From: Planctomycetota bacterium | GTDB taxonomy: Bacteria > Planctomycetota > Planctomycetia > Planctomycetales > Planctomycetaceae | DNA: 64,000 bases | NCBI GenBank assembly: GCA_014584345.1 | Contig: JACTNB010000036.1 | Coordinates: 124,001-188,000 of the forward strand | Direction: 5' to 3' | Translations under genes and position numbers: made by a program | Shown: positions 30,481-39,131 of the stretch, one piece after another | How the letters are laid out: each line of letters opens with the position of its first letter | How positions within the stretch are numbered: the stretch's first letter is position 1 | The notes under the pieces: model-generated | What the model was told of the DNA's origin: nothing | The model's database searches: none | What the model saw: the letters and a program-made list of their open reading frames with translations, nothing else

Positions 30481-30765
30481 GATGGCAGGCCAGAGACTCG
30501 ACCCACGGAAAATGCACGCGCCTCCGGGAGTAGCGCGAATGACGCGTTGCCCTTTCAAGCCAGGCCACAACAGTTCATGGGCTGCACTGTTAGCTGCGCA
30601 AACAATGACGGCCCCGCGGGCGCTGCTCGTTTTCGCGGGCAGGCCGTGACGCAACGTGTTATGCTGAAGGCCGACGTGGTTTGTGTTTTGCCCGATTTGC
30701 CCGCGACGACTGGAACGTGACGCGGCATTGCCATACGAAACAAAGGATGACAGAAGGAATCTGGA

Positions 30766-31716
30766 ATGACGTGTTACGCCGAGCGGCTGCAGCAGGCAAT
30801 TCTGACCAAAGGGACGCCTGCCCTGGTGGGCCTGGATCCACGCTTCGATCAACTCCCCGAATCGGTGCTGGCGCAAGCCCGCGCGCTGGGGGGGAACGAT
30901 ATGGAAATTGCCGCCCACGCCTTCGAGGAATTCTGCAAACGCATCATCGACGTGGTGGCCCCCCTGGTTCCCGCAGTCAAGCCCCAGGCCGCCTTCTTCG
31001 AACAGCTCGGGCCGGCCGGCGTGCTTGCGTTGCAGCGGATCATGCAGCATGCCCGGCGCGCGAATCTGATCGTGATCTGCGATGCCAAGCGGGGTGACAT
31101 CGGTTCCACAGCGGAAGCCTACGCGCAGGCCTATCTTGCGGGGGAAAACCCCGCCGCGGCCCCCTTCGCGGCCGACGCGCTCACGGTCAACCCGTACCTG
31201 GGGGCCGATACCCTGGAACCCTTCGTAAAACTTTGTGGGGAACGCGGTGCCGGGTTGTACGTTCTGGTCCGCACCAGCAATCCCGGAGCCGCCAGCTTTC
31301 AGAATCACGAGCAACAAGGGGAGCCGCTGTATCGGAAGGTGGCGCTGCATGTGGAAACACTGGCCCGCGCATCCGTTGGGGAATCGGGCCTGAACTACGG
31401 ATCCATCGGGGCCGTGGTGGGTGCCACCTACCCCCAGGAGCTGCGAGAATTGCGCCAGGCAATGCCATGCACTCCGTTATTGATTCCCGGTTATGGCACC
31501 CAGGGAGGAAATGCCTCCGACATTGCTGCGGCCTTCGACCAGGAGGGGCAGGGTGCCCTCGTCAACAGTTCCCGCGGGATCAACTTCGCTTATCTGCGGG
31601 CCCCCTATCGGGAGCAATTCGCACCGGCCCAATGGGAACAGGCGGTCGAACAGGCAACCCTGGAAATGATACAGGATCTTGCCCGGCACACTCCCGCGGG
31701 AGTCTTGCGCCACTAA
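30766..31716 (+). CDS. pyrF: Orotidine-5'-phosphate decarboxylase (type 2)
   Basis: The product has 316 residues, which fits the longer type 2 family. The catalytic stretch DAKRGDIGSTAEAY lies near residues 105-118, preceded by VPAVKPQAAFFE. The phosphate-binding end has LLIPGYGTQGG and VNSSRGINFAY. It makes UMP in the last step of pyrimidine synthesis. AAGGA lies 8 bases before the ATG. The upstream gap of 285 bases holds a TATGCT-like -10 candidate near 30660 but nothing else notable. It is followed 49 bases later by the peptidase gene. Confidence 0.93.
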   Translation: MTCYAERLQQAILTKGTPALVGLDPRFDQLPESVLAQARALGGNDMEIAAHAFEEFCKRIIDVVAPLVPAVKPQAAFFEQLGPAGVLALQRIMQHARRANLIVICDAKRGDIGSTAEAYAQAYLAGENPAAAPFAADALTVNPYLGADTLEPFVKLCGERGAGLYVLVRTSNPGAASFQNHEQQGEPLYRKVALHVETLARASVGESGLNYGSIGAVVGATYPQELRELRQAMPCTPLLIPGYGTQGGNASDIAAAFDQEGQGALVNSSRGINFAYLRAPYREQFAPAQWEQAVEQATLEMIQDLARHTPAGVLRH

Positions 31717-31764
31717 TCATCTGCCCCCCGCGCGCGTCTGGACCTGCACAAAGGATACCCTGCC

Positions 31765-33543
31765 ATGAACTACCCCATTTGCTGGAACCTGAACACTCTC
31801 GGAGCGGAACCTGGCACGGCCGAGTTCCGCCACGGGCTGGAGAGCCTCAAAACCACGTTTCGATCGCTGGCAGATCGGTTGAAAGACCCTGGAATATCGG
31901 TTGAATCCGCCGACCCGGTCCGCTTGCGGGGCTTGATCGACGACTTCAGTCAGGCCCGCGCCCAGTGGCATCAGGCCCAGTCCCTGCTGGAATGCTATCA
32001 GGCGGAACAGGCAGCCAACGCCGCCTACCGCACGGCATGCGGGGCACTGTCCGCGATCAAACCCGACCTCGAACGGGTCGAACATTTGTTGGACCATCTG
32101 TTGAAAACCCTGCCCGCCGACAGACTGCAAGACTGGCTGGACCAGCCCGGGCTGTCGGAAGTGCGCGACTTCGTGGAACGCCGACTCCGCGAGGCCCGCC
32201 TGCAACTCCCGGCGGAACTGGCGGATTTCGCGGGCGAGATGAACGTGAATGGTCAACACGCGTGGAGTCGCCTTTACGATCTGCTTTCCGGCTCCGTCCG
32301 GATCACGATCATGGAAAAGGGAGAACTGGTCCAGAAATCACCAGGCCAGATCGCCTTCGATTCCCCCGAGCGATCCCAGCGGGAGAACAATTTCCTGGCT
32401 GCTCAACGGGCGTGGACCAGCATCGCCGAACCGTGCGCCGCCGCCCTCAACCATTTAATCGGTTCCCGGCTCACACAGGATCGGTACGCCCGGCGGGAAT
32501 CCTTTCTTTCCGTCCCGTTGATGCAAAACCGCGTCACCTTCAAGGCGGTGTCGGCCATGTGGCAGGCCATCGAAATTCACAAGTCCCGACTGGCCGAATA
32601 CCTGCTGGCCAAGCAGCAACTTCTGGGACTGACCGAACTCTGCTGGTTCGATCTCGATGCACCGCTCCAGGCATCCGCCACCGGCCTGAACTATCCGCTG
32701 GGCTGCGACACCATCCTCCGCGCCTTCGCGGAATTTCATCCTCCCCTGCACGATTTCGCCGAAATGGCCTTCCGCGAGGCCTGGATCGAAGCCGAGGATC
32801 GTTCCGGCAAGCGACAGGGGGGCTTTTGCACCGACTTCCCAATATCGGGCGAAACGCGGATCTTCATGACCTACCGCAACACCGAGGACAGCCTGAGCAC
32901 CCTCGCCCACGAACTCGGGCATGCCTACCACTCCTGGCAACTGCGCGACAAGCCGTATGTTGCCCAAAGCTATCCCATGACACTGGCCGAAACCGCCTCC
33001 ACCTTCGCGGAAACCATCGTCGCGGAACAACGCCTGCAAACCGTTACCGATTCCCGCGAACGCCTGGCCACGCTCGATCGACTGCTCGGCGATGCCGTCA
33101 CCTTTCTGATGAATATCCACTGCCGCTGGCTGTTCGACAACGAGGTGCATCGCATTCGGCAGGATCGCGAACTCGATGCCGCCGAACTCTCGAACTTGAT
33201 GGTTCGGTCACAACAGACCGCCTACCATGGCGTGCTGGCCGAGCACGGCTGCAATCCTACGTTCTGGATCTCCAAGCTGCACTTCTACATGAGCGACGAA
33301 CCGTTCTATAATTTTCCCTACACCTTCGGTTACCTGCTCTCGCAGCGACTTTACCTGGAAGCCCGGCAGTCTCCCGGTGATTTCCCCCGGCGCTATGACG
33401 AATTCCTGGCGCGCACCACGTCGGCCTGTGCCCTGGCAGCAGCCCGCGATTCCTTCGGGTTTGACCTGGAGTCCACTTCGTTCTGGCAGGAAGCGCTGCA
33501 ACCCATCCTTGAACGAATCACTGCCTTCCAGGATCTCGTTTAA
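31765..33543 (+). CDS. M3-family oligoendopeptidase (PepF-like)
   Basis: The product has 592 residues. The zinc site is HELGHAYHSW near residue 382, with the third ligand glutamate in TLAETASTFAET about 25 residues further. The C-terminal FYNFPYTFGYLLS stretch is typical of M3 peptidases. The N-terminal half is helical, as in the clam-shell fold. It degrades oligopeptides in the cytoplasm; no signal peptide is present. AAAGGA lies before the ATG. It is the last gene of the rightward block; the cassette array begins about 130 bases downstream on the other strand. Confidence 0.9.
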   Translation: MNYPICWNLNTLGAEPGTAEFRHGLESLKTTFRSLADRLKDPGISVESADPVRLRGLIDDFSQARAQWHQAQSLLECYQAEQAANAAYRTACGALSAIKPDLERVEHLLDHLLKTLPADRLQDWLDQPGLSEVRDFVERRLREARLQLPAELADFAGEMNVNGQHAWSRLYDLLSGSVRITIMEKGELVQKSPGQIAFDSPERSQRENNFLAAQRAWTSIAEPCAAALNHLIGSRLTQDRYARRESFLSVPLMQNRVTFKAVSAMWQAIEIHKSRLAEYLLAKQQLLGLTELCWFDLDAPLQASATGLNYPLGCDTILRAFAEFHPPLHDFAEMAFREAWIEAEDRSGKRQGGFCTDFPISGETRIFMTYRNTEDSLSTLAHELGHAYHSWQLRDKPYVAQSYPMTLAETASTFAETIVAEQRLQTVTDSRERLATLDRLLGDAVTFLMNIHCRWLFDNEVHRIRQDRELDAAELSNLMVRSQQTAYHGVLAEHGCNPTFWISKLHFYMSDEPFYNFPYTFGYLLSQRLYLEARQSPGDFPRRYDEFLARTTSACALAAARDSFGFDLESTSFWQEALQPILERITAFQDLV

Positions 33544-33550
33544 GCAAGTG

Positions 33551-33596
33551 GCCCAATAAACCAACATTCCATGACGGGTGTGTTGATTTACTGGGC
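33551..33596. terminator. Long imperfect hairpin after the M3 peptidase gene
   Basis: GCCCAATAAACCAACA (33551-33566) pairs with TGTTGATTTACTGGGC (33581-33596) with two mismatches around a 14-base loop. It starts 7 bases after the stop codon at 33543, so a transcript-end role is likely. It contains AAC and GTT at the arms, but it lacks the length and core of the neighbouring attC-like sites. Confidence 0.45.
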
Positions 33597-33672
33597 GCCA
33601 CGGCTCCACGAAACGAGCCACACCCTTGGGGAACCGGTGGCGTTTGCTTGGAAGAAGGGGCAGGTCAGCGAG

Positions 33673-33764
33673 CCGTAACGCCACGGTTAACCGGGCCGCA
33701 GCCATAAGACGTTGATTTCAGGAAACGTCCGATCCGCCGCTCCGCGTCCAACGCTTTGTTAGAT
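33673..33764 (-). repeat. attC-like site 1 (92 bp), degenerate at one end
   Basis: Read on the minus strand, it begins with ATCTAAC (33764-33758) and continues with AAAGCGTTGGACGCGGAGCG, typical of integron attC left arms. The right arm is partly complementary and ends in GTTACGG (33679-33673), a poor match to GTTRRRY. The stop codon TAA of the preceding cassette gene lies in the first core. Confidence 0.6.
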
Positions 33765-34157
33765 GCTTTGCTTCGCATTTGCTGCGTCCGTCACGTGCAG
33801 TAAAAACGGGCTGAAGTACTTCGAGTATATTTCGCCCAGCAAATCATGTGGCTGGGATTCGTTGTCAGACCGAGCCGTGCAGTCGATCAGCTTCCAACGA
33901 TCGTGATCCCATCGAAATCCGAAACGCCACCCGTCTCCGAGTTTCCCCGTCATAAGCAACTCGTAAACGGCTTTAGATTTTCTGGATGCGTCCCTAACTC
34001 CCGTTGTGAAGGAGACGTCGGCGATTAGTTCCTCTACCGTTTCCTCGACCGGCTCGTTCGGCGGCATCTGGAAATCGCCATTCTTGACAACTTGCCAGTA
34101 ACTTCGAACAAATCGACCCGCGAACGATTTGAAGTTTTCTTCTAGGCTGTGCAACAT
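33759..34157 (-). CDS. Cassette gene, protein of unknown function (132 residues)
   Basis: This is a small soluble protein. The first half is charged; the second has GDGWRFGFRWDHDRWKLIDCTARSD, a stretch like small beta-rich domains of immunity or NTF2-like proteins, but I cannot name a family. ATG 34157 is the most likely start; another ATG at 34166 lies inside the upstream attC core. The TAA stop lies inside the downstream attC-like site, a classic sign of an integron gene cassette. The cassette starts at GTTAGATGC (34171) and its end carries GCATCTAAC, an exact complement. Confidence 0.65.
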   Translation of the reverse strand: MLHSLEENFKSFAGRFVRSYWQVVKNGDFQMPPNEPVEETVEELIADVSFTTGVRDASRKSKAVYELLMTGKLGDGWRFGFRWDHDRWKLIDCTARSDNESQPHDLLGEIYSKYFSPFLLHVTDAANAKQSI

Positions 34158-34164
34158 GTTCCGC

Positions 34165-34254
34165 ATCTAACAATTCGGTTCAATCGGCCGCCGCGATTGA
34201 TCCTCCATTCAGAAGCAATCGAATCGGCGGCTCGATTGCATCCGTTTGTTAGGT
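34165..34254 (-). repeat. attC-like site 2 (90 bp), well preserved
   Basis: On the minus strand, ACCTAAC (34254-34248) opens the site and GTTAGAT (34171-34165) closes it, both matching RYYYAAC/GTTRRRY. The inner arms match strongly: AATCGAGCCGCCGATTCG on one side and its near complement on the other, with one or two extra bases as in real attC sites. This is the best site in the array. Confidence 0.8.
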
Positions 34255-34680
34255 GCCCCAATCCTCGGGTAAACGTCGTTGCTCCTTCATTGGATCGTGC
34301 TGGGCAACAAATACTTTTCGTTTCCGTTCGTATCGGCTACCGTTGTCCATTACGGCAGTTGCCACGAATTCAACCATATGTCCACCACTGCGGTGATTGC
34401 CTTGCCATCCCTGCACCATCTCGGTCTCCATGCAAGTCTTTAGATCGGCCGACCGGACCACAGCAACGTCAAGGCCAGATTTCGTGAGTTGTTCTTTAAA
34501 TCGACGCACTGCAATCCGCCGTGCCGCCGCTTCTGGCGTCTTCTCATTGGGCGGCGTTGCCATCAAATCGATATTGATTTCAACGGTGTCGAACGGGAGC
34601 TGTCCGTGAAGCCAGTAGCCACGCAAGTCTGAGTAGCGGCTTGTGAAGGTTCCAAGGAAACCCTCGAGCACGCTTTTCAT
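34249..34680 (-). CDS. Cassette gene, protein of unknown function (143 residues)
   Basis: The protein is soluble, with a mixed alpha-beta look and no signal peptide. It contains LPFDTVEINIDLMATPPNEK and a basic C-terminus. I recognise no family. ATG 34680 is taken as the start; a frame upstream to 34707 runs into the cassette boundary. The stop TAA lies within the core of attC-like site 2. The cassette is flanked by GTTAGGTGCCC at its start (34712 on the minus strand) and its exact complement at its end, as expected for a cassette inserted by an integron integrase. Confidence 0.65.
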   Translation of the reverse strand: MKSVLEGFLGTFTSRYSDLRGYWLHGQLPFDTVEINIDLMATPPNEKTPEAAARRIAVRRFKEQLTKSGLDVAVVRSADLKTCMETEMVQGWQGNHRSGGHMVEFVATAVMDNGSRYERKRKVFVAQHDPMKEQRRLPEDWGT

Positions 34681-34705
34681 AATTCGACGGGTGGGCAATA
34701 CGGGC

Positions 34706-34712
34706 ACCTAAC
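34706..34712 (-). repeat. Isolated attC-type core at a cassette boundary
   Basis: GTTAGGT on the minus strand, extended to GTTAGGTGCCC, marks the start of the 143-residue-protein cassette. Directly before it is the stop TAG of the upstream SGNH gene, with no palindromic arm. So the upstream cassette has lost its attC or the insertion used a secondary site. Confidence 0.6.
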
Positions 34713-35581
34713 TAATGTGCTGTGATCGTGGGGAATGCTGATCTCACAACGCCCCAGACAGTGGTTGCCATGCGGTGATGGCCTGCCTGCGTCAAGTGAA
34801 TTGTATCAACCGTCGAATCATTTGCAGCAAGAATTGACAGAAATACTCGCTTCGGTACAAGGGCGACGTCGTGTTTCCGAGCGAGCGAACGCTGAATTCG
34901 GCCGTATTCGTTCCGTAAAGGCGGAAGCGGCAATTCAAACATGATGACTTGACGTCCGGGGGCAGAGACGTACCCGAGCAGGGCATCCAGATCGCGTGAG
35001 AACTGGGCGGATGTGGTGTCGCCAAGCAAGTCATTTCCACCGATTTCAAGGATCACCACCGGAGATAAGATTTGCTGCGATTTGGCCCATTTGAGTGCCG
35101 AAGCTACAGTCTCGCCGGGATGTGAGATGTCCTGGATGTTGAGATTGTGTTCTTTGGCGAGAAGAGTTGGCCATCGCACGGATTTGTCGCCCGCGCCCAT
35201 TCCCGCAGTGACAGAATCGCCAATGACGGTCAGAGATCGCGAGGAGGCTGGAACAAGGGAAGGGGTGACGTGGTACGGACGTTCGATTGCCGCAGCAATG
35301 CCCCAGGCAACGATGACGGATATTCGTGTCCAACGGCGCCAGCTCTCCAGGTGTGCGGAGACCAGCCATAAAACCGTGATGACGACGGCGATTCCGTAGT
35401 ACCAGTACGGAATTGCAGTGGATGAAATTGCGATAGCGATGACACCGATCAGAAAGGCCAAGACCGTTAGGCGTTTCCTGATTGGCGTCGATTGAGTTGA
35501 CGCGAGAGCAGCGACGATGATTAGCAACACGCCGGTGAAGAACGCGTGGCCGCTCGCAATGTGGTAGACGAGCCAGTTCAT
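34712..35581 (-). CDS. Cassette gene, membrane-anchored SGNH (GDSL-like) hydrolase
   Basis: The product has 289 residues. Three or four hydrophobic segments fill the first 90 residues. The hydrolase domain follows with the blocks LTVIGDSVTAG (nucleophile serine), EIGGNDLL (oxyanion Gly/Asn) and DTIHLTQAGHH (catalytic Asp-His). Such enzymes remove acyl or acetyl groups, here probably on the outer face of the membrane. ATG 35581 is chosen because the upstream part of the frame overlaps attC-like site 3. A membrane hydrolase is typical cargo for integron cassettes. Confidence 0.78.
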   Translation of the reverse strand: MNWLVYHIASGHAFFTGVLLIIVAALASTQSTPIRKRLTVLAFLIGVIAIAISSTAIPYWYYGIAVVITVLWLVSAHLESWRRWTRISVIVAWGIAAAIERPYHVTPSLVPASSRSLTVIGDSVTAGMGAGDKSVRWPTLLAKEHNLNIQDISHPGETVASALKWAKSQQILSPVVILEIGGNDLLGDTTSAQFSRDLDALLGYVSAPGRQVIMFELPLPPLRNEYGRIQRSLARKHDVALVPKRVFLSILAANDSTVDTIHLTQAGHHRMATTVWGVVRSAFPTITAH

Positions 35582-35597
35582 CGATGTGCCATTTATC

Positions 35598-35690
35598 GCA
35601 GAACGTTGCGGATCAGTGACCCCGAGCCAGTTATATACGAAATGAAACCGAGACGCCATCGCGGGGTTCACTGCATCCGGTTTGTTGGGC
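35598..35690 (-). repeat. attC-like site 3 (93 bp)
   Basis: On the minus strand it opens with GCCCAAC (35690-35684) and ends near GTTCTGC (35604-35598). The arms GGATGCAGTGAACCCCG and CGGGGTCACTGATCC are complementary apart from one or two unpaired bases, the asymmetry expected of attC. The first 15 bases closely match site 2 (AACAAAC-GGATGCA). Confidence 0.7.
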
Positions 35691-35703
35691 CATCCCGTCG
35701 TAC

Positions 35704-36250
35704 TCAATCACAATCCGAATAACCAAGATGCCTGCCACAATGTAAACAACGGAAAACGTATGCAGTCGGGCTTGCGTCTCTGTCCAAAGCTCGAAAATAT
35801 CCCTGCCAGTCCAGACCGTCCACCATGCCGCACTCCTGCTGAATGTATGGAATCGCGTCCGGCCACTGGTGCTCAAGCTCCTCGCGACCAGCTCGCCCAA
35901 TGAATGCAGCAGCATCGCCACAGCAAGCAAGCCAATGCTCCTGCTGCCAACCGGAGAAACCCGGCGTCCGAAAAGCCAACTCCTCGATAACCGCGTCCGG
36001 AACGACAGGCGGTCTCGAATAGCCTCCGACTCCAGCCGCATCCGTAAACTCCGCGTCGAACTTGGCATGTGCTGAACCATCCGAGATGCACCACGGGCAA
36101 ATGCACTCGGCCAACTCCTCGACCGAGAACACCGGGCCAACGTAGATGAAACCTCGCTGCTTGCCGCAACACTCGCACTGAGTGTCCGATGGCTTGACGT
36201 TGCCCGTTGCGAGGGGGGTCCGGATGATACTTGAACGTTGGAAGACTCAT
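35704..36250 (-). pseudogene. CbrC-family (UPF0167) cassette gene with a one-base frameshift
   Basis: Two frames together give a full CbrC-like protein of about 180 residues. The start MSLPTFKYHPDP is in one frame (ATG 36250). The rest, with CECCGKQRGFIYVGP, CPWCISDGSAHAKFDAEF and TPGFSGWQQEHWL, is in another. They join at a run of six C at 36216-36211; removing one C restores the frame. CbrC gives tolerance to colicin E2 in E. coli; its function here is unknown. Cysteine pairs suggest a metal site. A start inside the second frame would lose the first zinc motif. A sequencing or assembly error is possible. Confidence 0.75.
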
Positions 36251-36644
36251 GGCGTGTTATTGGCCCAACAGGTATTCGACCGCCGAAGTGCGGTCGAGTT
36301 TTACCGCATTTCGACAGTGTAGTGTGGACAAGTCAATGCCGCTGCGTCAAGCTGCGAAACGAGATGCGACGGGGCGCTGTCCGGTTTTCCATGCTACACC
36401 GCACAAGGCGTCCGTGGCATGCCGCAGTCGTCATTATCGGGACTCTACCCGTCCGCAAACGCATCCACAAACTCGGCGAGGCTTGGGGAATCCGTCTGCC
36501 AATATCTGACGCTGGCGAGTACGGTTCGGCGCAACGGTCGCGGTTATCCGCGAATGCCGGAACCGTTCATTACGGGTGACTGCTGGGTTCGGGAATGCAC
36601 CCTGATGGATGAAACACGACGATGCGCTTGTCTGGAAAATGCGG
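36251..36644. other. Gap upstream of the cassette array
   Basis: About 394 bases between the CbrC-like cassette and the end of the DUF1207 gene hold the short attC-like hairpin at 36263-36304 and no gene that I can support. No integrase or attI-like site is recognisable. Confidence 0.5.
36263..36304 (-). repeat. Short attC-like element at the head of the array
   Basis: On the minus strand it has a weak GTAAAAC start, a hairpin CGACCGC-ACTTC-GGCGGTCG and an end GTTGGGC. That end is the exact complement of the core that closes the CbrC-like cassette. At about 42 bp it is shorter than normal attC sites and is probably a remnant. Confidence 0.5.
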
Positions 36645-37958
36645 TTAAAAATCCAGCCACATTCCCCAGCCCAGAAACTCTTCGTAGTCTCCGAGGAACG
36701 AATACTGCAGCGATTGCCCGGCGTAGTAATGCAGTCCCGTGCGGAACAGGTGATTCGTTTCCGTCCCGCGCCACTGCATCCCCGCAACCACGTTGATGCC
36801 GCCGCTGTAATTGACTTCCTCGCGGAAATGCCCGTTGACTGCAAAAAACGGCTGGGGCCTCAGTAAGGGAGTGACACAACAAGGGGAGTAGTCGACACCC
36901 ACCTGAAAATGCCAGGGCGCGGCTCCGCCATTTGTGTTGTAGGCGTAATCGACTTCCCCGTACAAACGCCAGTCGGGGGTCGGGAAGTAACCCGCCCCCA
37001 GCACGATGGAATCGCGCAGATAATCGAGGCGATTGAATCCCGCATTTTCGGGCCGCAACAGAAATTCATCCCCCACATGCGCGCTGATGTGATACCATTC
37101 CAGCTTGAACTGAAACGGACCCCGCATATAGGTGATCGGGACTCCCACCTTGAAATCGACCGCGTCCAGTTCCGTTTCATGCTTCATGTTCAAACGCGGA
37201 AAGGCACCGCCCCAGATATCCAACTGCCAGCCTTCCAGTTGTTGACCCGGCGCGGAACCATACCGCAGCAAACCGGCCCGGCCGCCCGCTTCCAGTTCCC
37301 ACAGCCAGCCGGTCCCCTTCAGGTTCACAATGCTTTGGGCCAGCCGCGGCTCGCGCGGACCACCCAGATACGACTGCCATAACAAATCCTTGGGTAACAC
37401 CGTCCAGGTATATCCCGCCTCGCCACAATACTCACAATACTCATAATCGATCCCCATCCTCTGCTGCGGAGTACCGTCGGTCCACGCCTGAGGGGGAATT
37501 TGCTGGGATGGCAGATCCGGAGTGTTCGCTTCCAGAGGGTATCCCGGTGGTATATATCCGTCGCCGTAAAATTCCGGGGTGGGCAATGATTCCTGATGCG
37601 AGTACCCACCAGGCAACGGCAAATAATTGGGCGTTTCCGCATTACGCAGAGCGTACATGGGGGGAACAGCGGGAGGCGCGGATGGAACACCGTTCACGCT
37701 GGATTGATATATTTGACCGGGACCGATCGGCTCCCGTACAGAGGGAGGCATCACATGATGCCCTGGCGCTGGCCCCACCCGAAACGGTTGCTGAGACTGT
37801 CCGTTCGAAGCGGGCGGCACCGTTCCCTGGTAGCGCGTAACCAGGCCCTCGGGCAGATGCAGTTGACTCCACGCCTGCAACCCCGTGCCCGATAACCAGA
37901 GGCAAATGCCCCAGGCCACGACCAGGCCACGCATTTTTACACGATGTCCCTGCTTCAT
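36645..37958 (-). CDS. Outer-membrane-type protein with DUF1207 domain
   Basis: The product has 437 residues. A signal peptide (WGICLWLSGTGLQAWSQ) is followed by a Pro-rich linker (about 40-165) and, after EYCEYCGEAGYTWTVLP, the DUF1207 domain. This domain is beta-rich and ends in aromatic residues (GWGMWLDF), as in proteins inserted by the BAM machine. Its motifs are LLWQSYLGGPREPRL, LEAGGRAGLLRYG, FKLEWYHISAHVGDEF and FAVNGHFREEV. The family is common in planctomycetes and of unknown function. ATG 37958 is used; ATG 37934 is also possible. It is the first gene left of the phage-like module and not part of it. Confidence 0.75.
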   Translation of the reverse strand: MKQGHRVKMRGLVVAWGICLWLSGTGLQAWSQLHLPEGLVTRYQGTVPPASNGQSQQPFRVGPAPGHHVMPPSVREPIGPGQIYQSSVNGVPSAPPAVPPMYALRNAETPNYLPLPGGYSHQESLPTPEFYGDGYIPPGYPLEANTPDLPSQQIPPQAWTDGTPQQRMGIDYEYCEYCGEAGYTWTVLPKDLLWQSYLGGPREPRLAQSIVNLKGTGWLWELEAGGRAGLLRYGSAPGQQLEGWQLDIWGGAFPRLNMKHETELDAVDFKVGVPITYMRGPFQFKLEWYHISAHVGDEFLLRPENAGFNRLDYLRDSIVLGAGYFPTPDWRLYGEVDYAYNTNGGAAPWHFQVGVDYSPCCVTPLLRPQPFFAVNGHFREEVNYSGGINVVAGMQWRGTETNHLFRTGLHYYAGQSLQYSFLGDYEEFLGWGMWLDF

Positions 37959-38108
37959 CACTTTAAGCTCAACAGATGGGAACCACAATTTTGAGGCCTC
38001 GAATGTAGACTTTATCGGTTGTATCAGATCTCCTTCCACGCAAAAATAGGAACAAAATTTTCATCACAACTGGTAAAAATACCCATAAATCGCCCCGTTT
38101 TCCGTGTA

Positions 38109-39083
38109 TTATTTGCAAAACAGCAGCGACATCGCGTTCAACAAGCCGTTTCGATAGGCTCGATGAGAGAACCGAGACTCCGCTGTCTCGCGGCAACGCC
38201 GCGAACGGTCACGCCACCTGCCCGGTTCGCAAAGGGCACCCAAGGCTTCACTGAACTGCTCGCCATCTGCGCACAACCAACCAGTTCCTTCCGTGACCTG
38301 CTCCACGAATCCCCCCAGCCGATCCACAATGGGGACACACCCGCAACGCATCGCTTCCGCGCACACGCGTCCAAATGATTCGGGATATTCCGGTTGCGAA
38401 TACAACAGGGCATGCCAGCCGTGCATCCGCGAACGCGCCCCCCATCCCGCGGGAAAAAAGCAGACCCGGCCCCGGAGACATTCTTCCAGGCGACTCTGAA
38501 GACTTGCAGGGCAACCCACAAACTCCCAGTCCACTTCCGGATGCCTCTCCGCCAGCTTGCCATAAAAATCCAGTAGACTCGTCGGCCATTTGCGCCCCGT
38601 GGGCGTGCACAGCCGCCCTACCCGCAGCCGATCCATGATGCCGCGAACATCTGGACCCGAGACATAAGCCGGACACGGTACTCCCTGATTCAGCACCAGC
38701 GCGTCCTGCACACCCAATTGCTGTTGCAGAAACCGCGAACAGACAAGCCTGGCATCGGCACCGGCGGCAACGCCACCTGCCGAATGGCGGTAGTGCAGCA
38801 CGCCTCCCGTCTGCCCCGGGCAGCCCTCACCCCAGGGGACCGCCTGGGCAGGGGTGTTGTGGAGCAACACAATGTCCGCCGCCAGTTCCCTCAGCTTGGA
38901 TTCCGACAGGACGCTTCCCTGCTCGATGCGGCAACCTCGGAACGCCTCGTGCGTCTCGGCGGTCGGTCGACCGCGAAACCAGACGACATGTTCCCAGTCG
39001 GGCAGCGCCCGTGTCGTGCTCCAGGCACAGGCGGCCGTTCCCCCCACAATATTCCCCACATTGCACACTTGCAGTAGACGCAC
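38109..39083 (-). CDS. Glycosyltransferase, GT4-like
   Basis: The product has 324 residues. It starts with MRLLQVCNVGNIVGGTAAC and has the GT4 C-terminal nucleotide-sugar motif ESFGRVCAEAMRCGCVPIV, where the E-x7-E pair is partly kept. A GT-B fold is expected. The start is GTG 39083, with GGAGG upstream. It is the last gene of the leftward phage-module run, 48 bases after a GT2 gene. It may decorate cell surface or particle proteins. The true sugar and acceptor are unknown. Confidence 0.78.
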   Translation of the reverse strand: MRLLQVCNVGNIVGGTAACAWSTTRALPDWEHVVWFRGRPTAETHEAFRGCRIEQGSVLSESKLRELAADIVLLHNTPAQAVPWGEGCPGQTGGVLHYRHSAGGVAAGADARLVCSRFLQQQLGVQDALVLNQGVPCPAYVSGPDVRGIMDRLRVGRLCTPTGRKWPTSLLDFYGKLAERHPEVDWEFVGCPASLQSRLEECLRGRVCFFPAGWGARSRMHGWHALLYSQPEYPESFGRVCAEAMRCGCVPIVDRLGGFVEQVTEGTGWLCADGEQFSEALGALCEPGRWRDRSRRCRETAESRFSHRAYRNGLLNAMSLLFCK

Positions 39084-39131
39084 TCGCCCCCCTCCGATCG
39101 TCCGGTCCTGCCCAGACCTAAATCCCGAAAA

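Noticed and set aside
34141..34260. A tRNA gene, because of a GGTTCAATC-like stretch
   Set aside because: No cloverleaf can be built; the stretch is the arm of an attC-like site.
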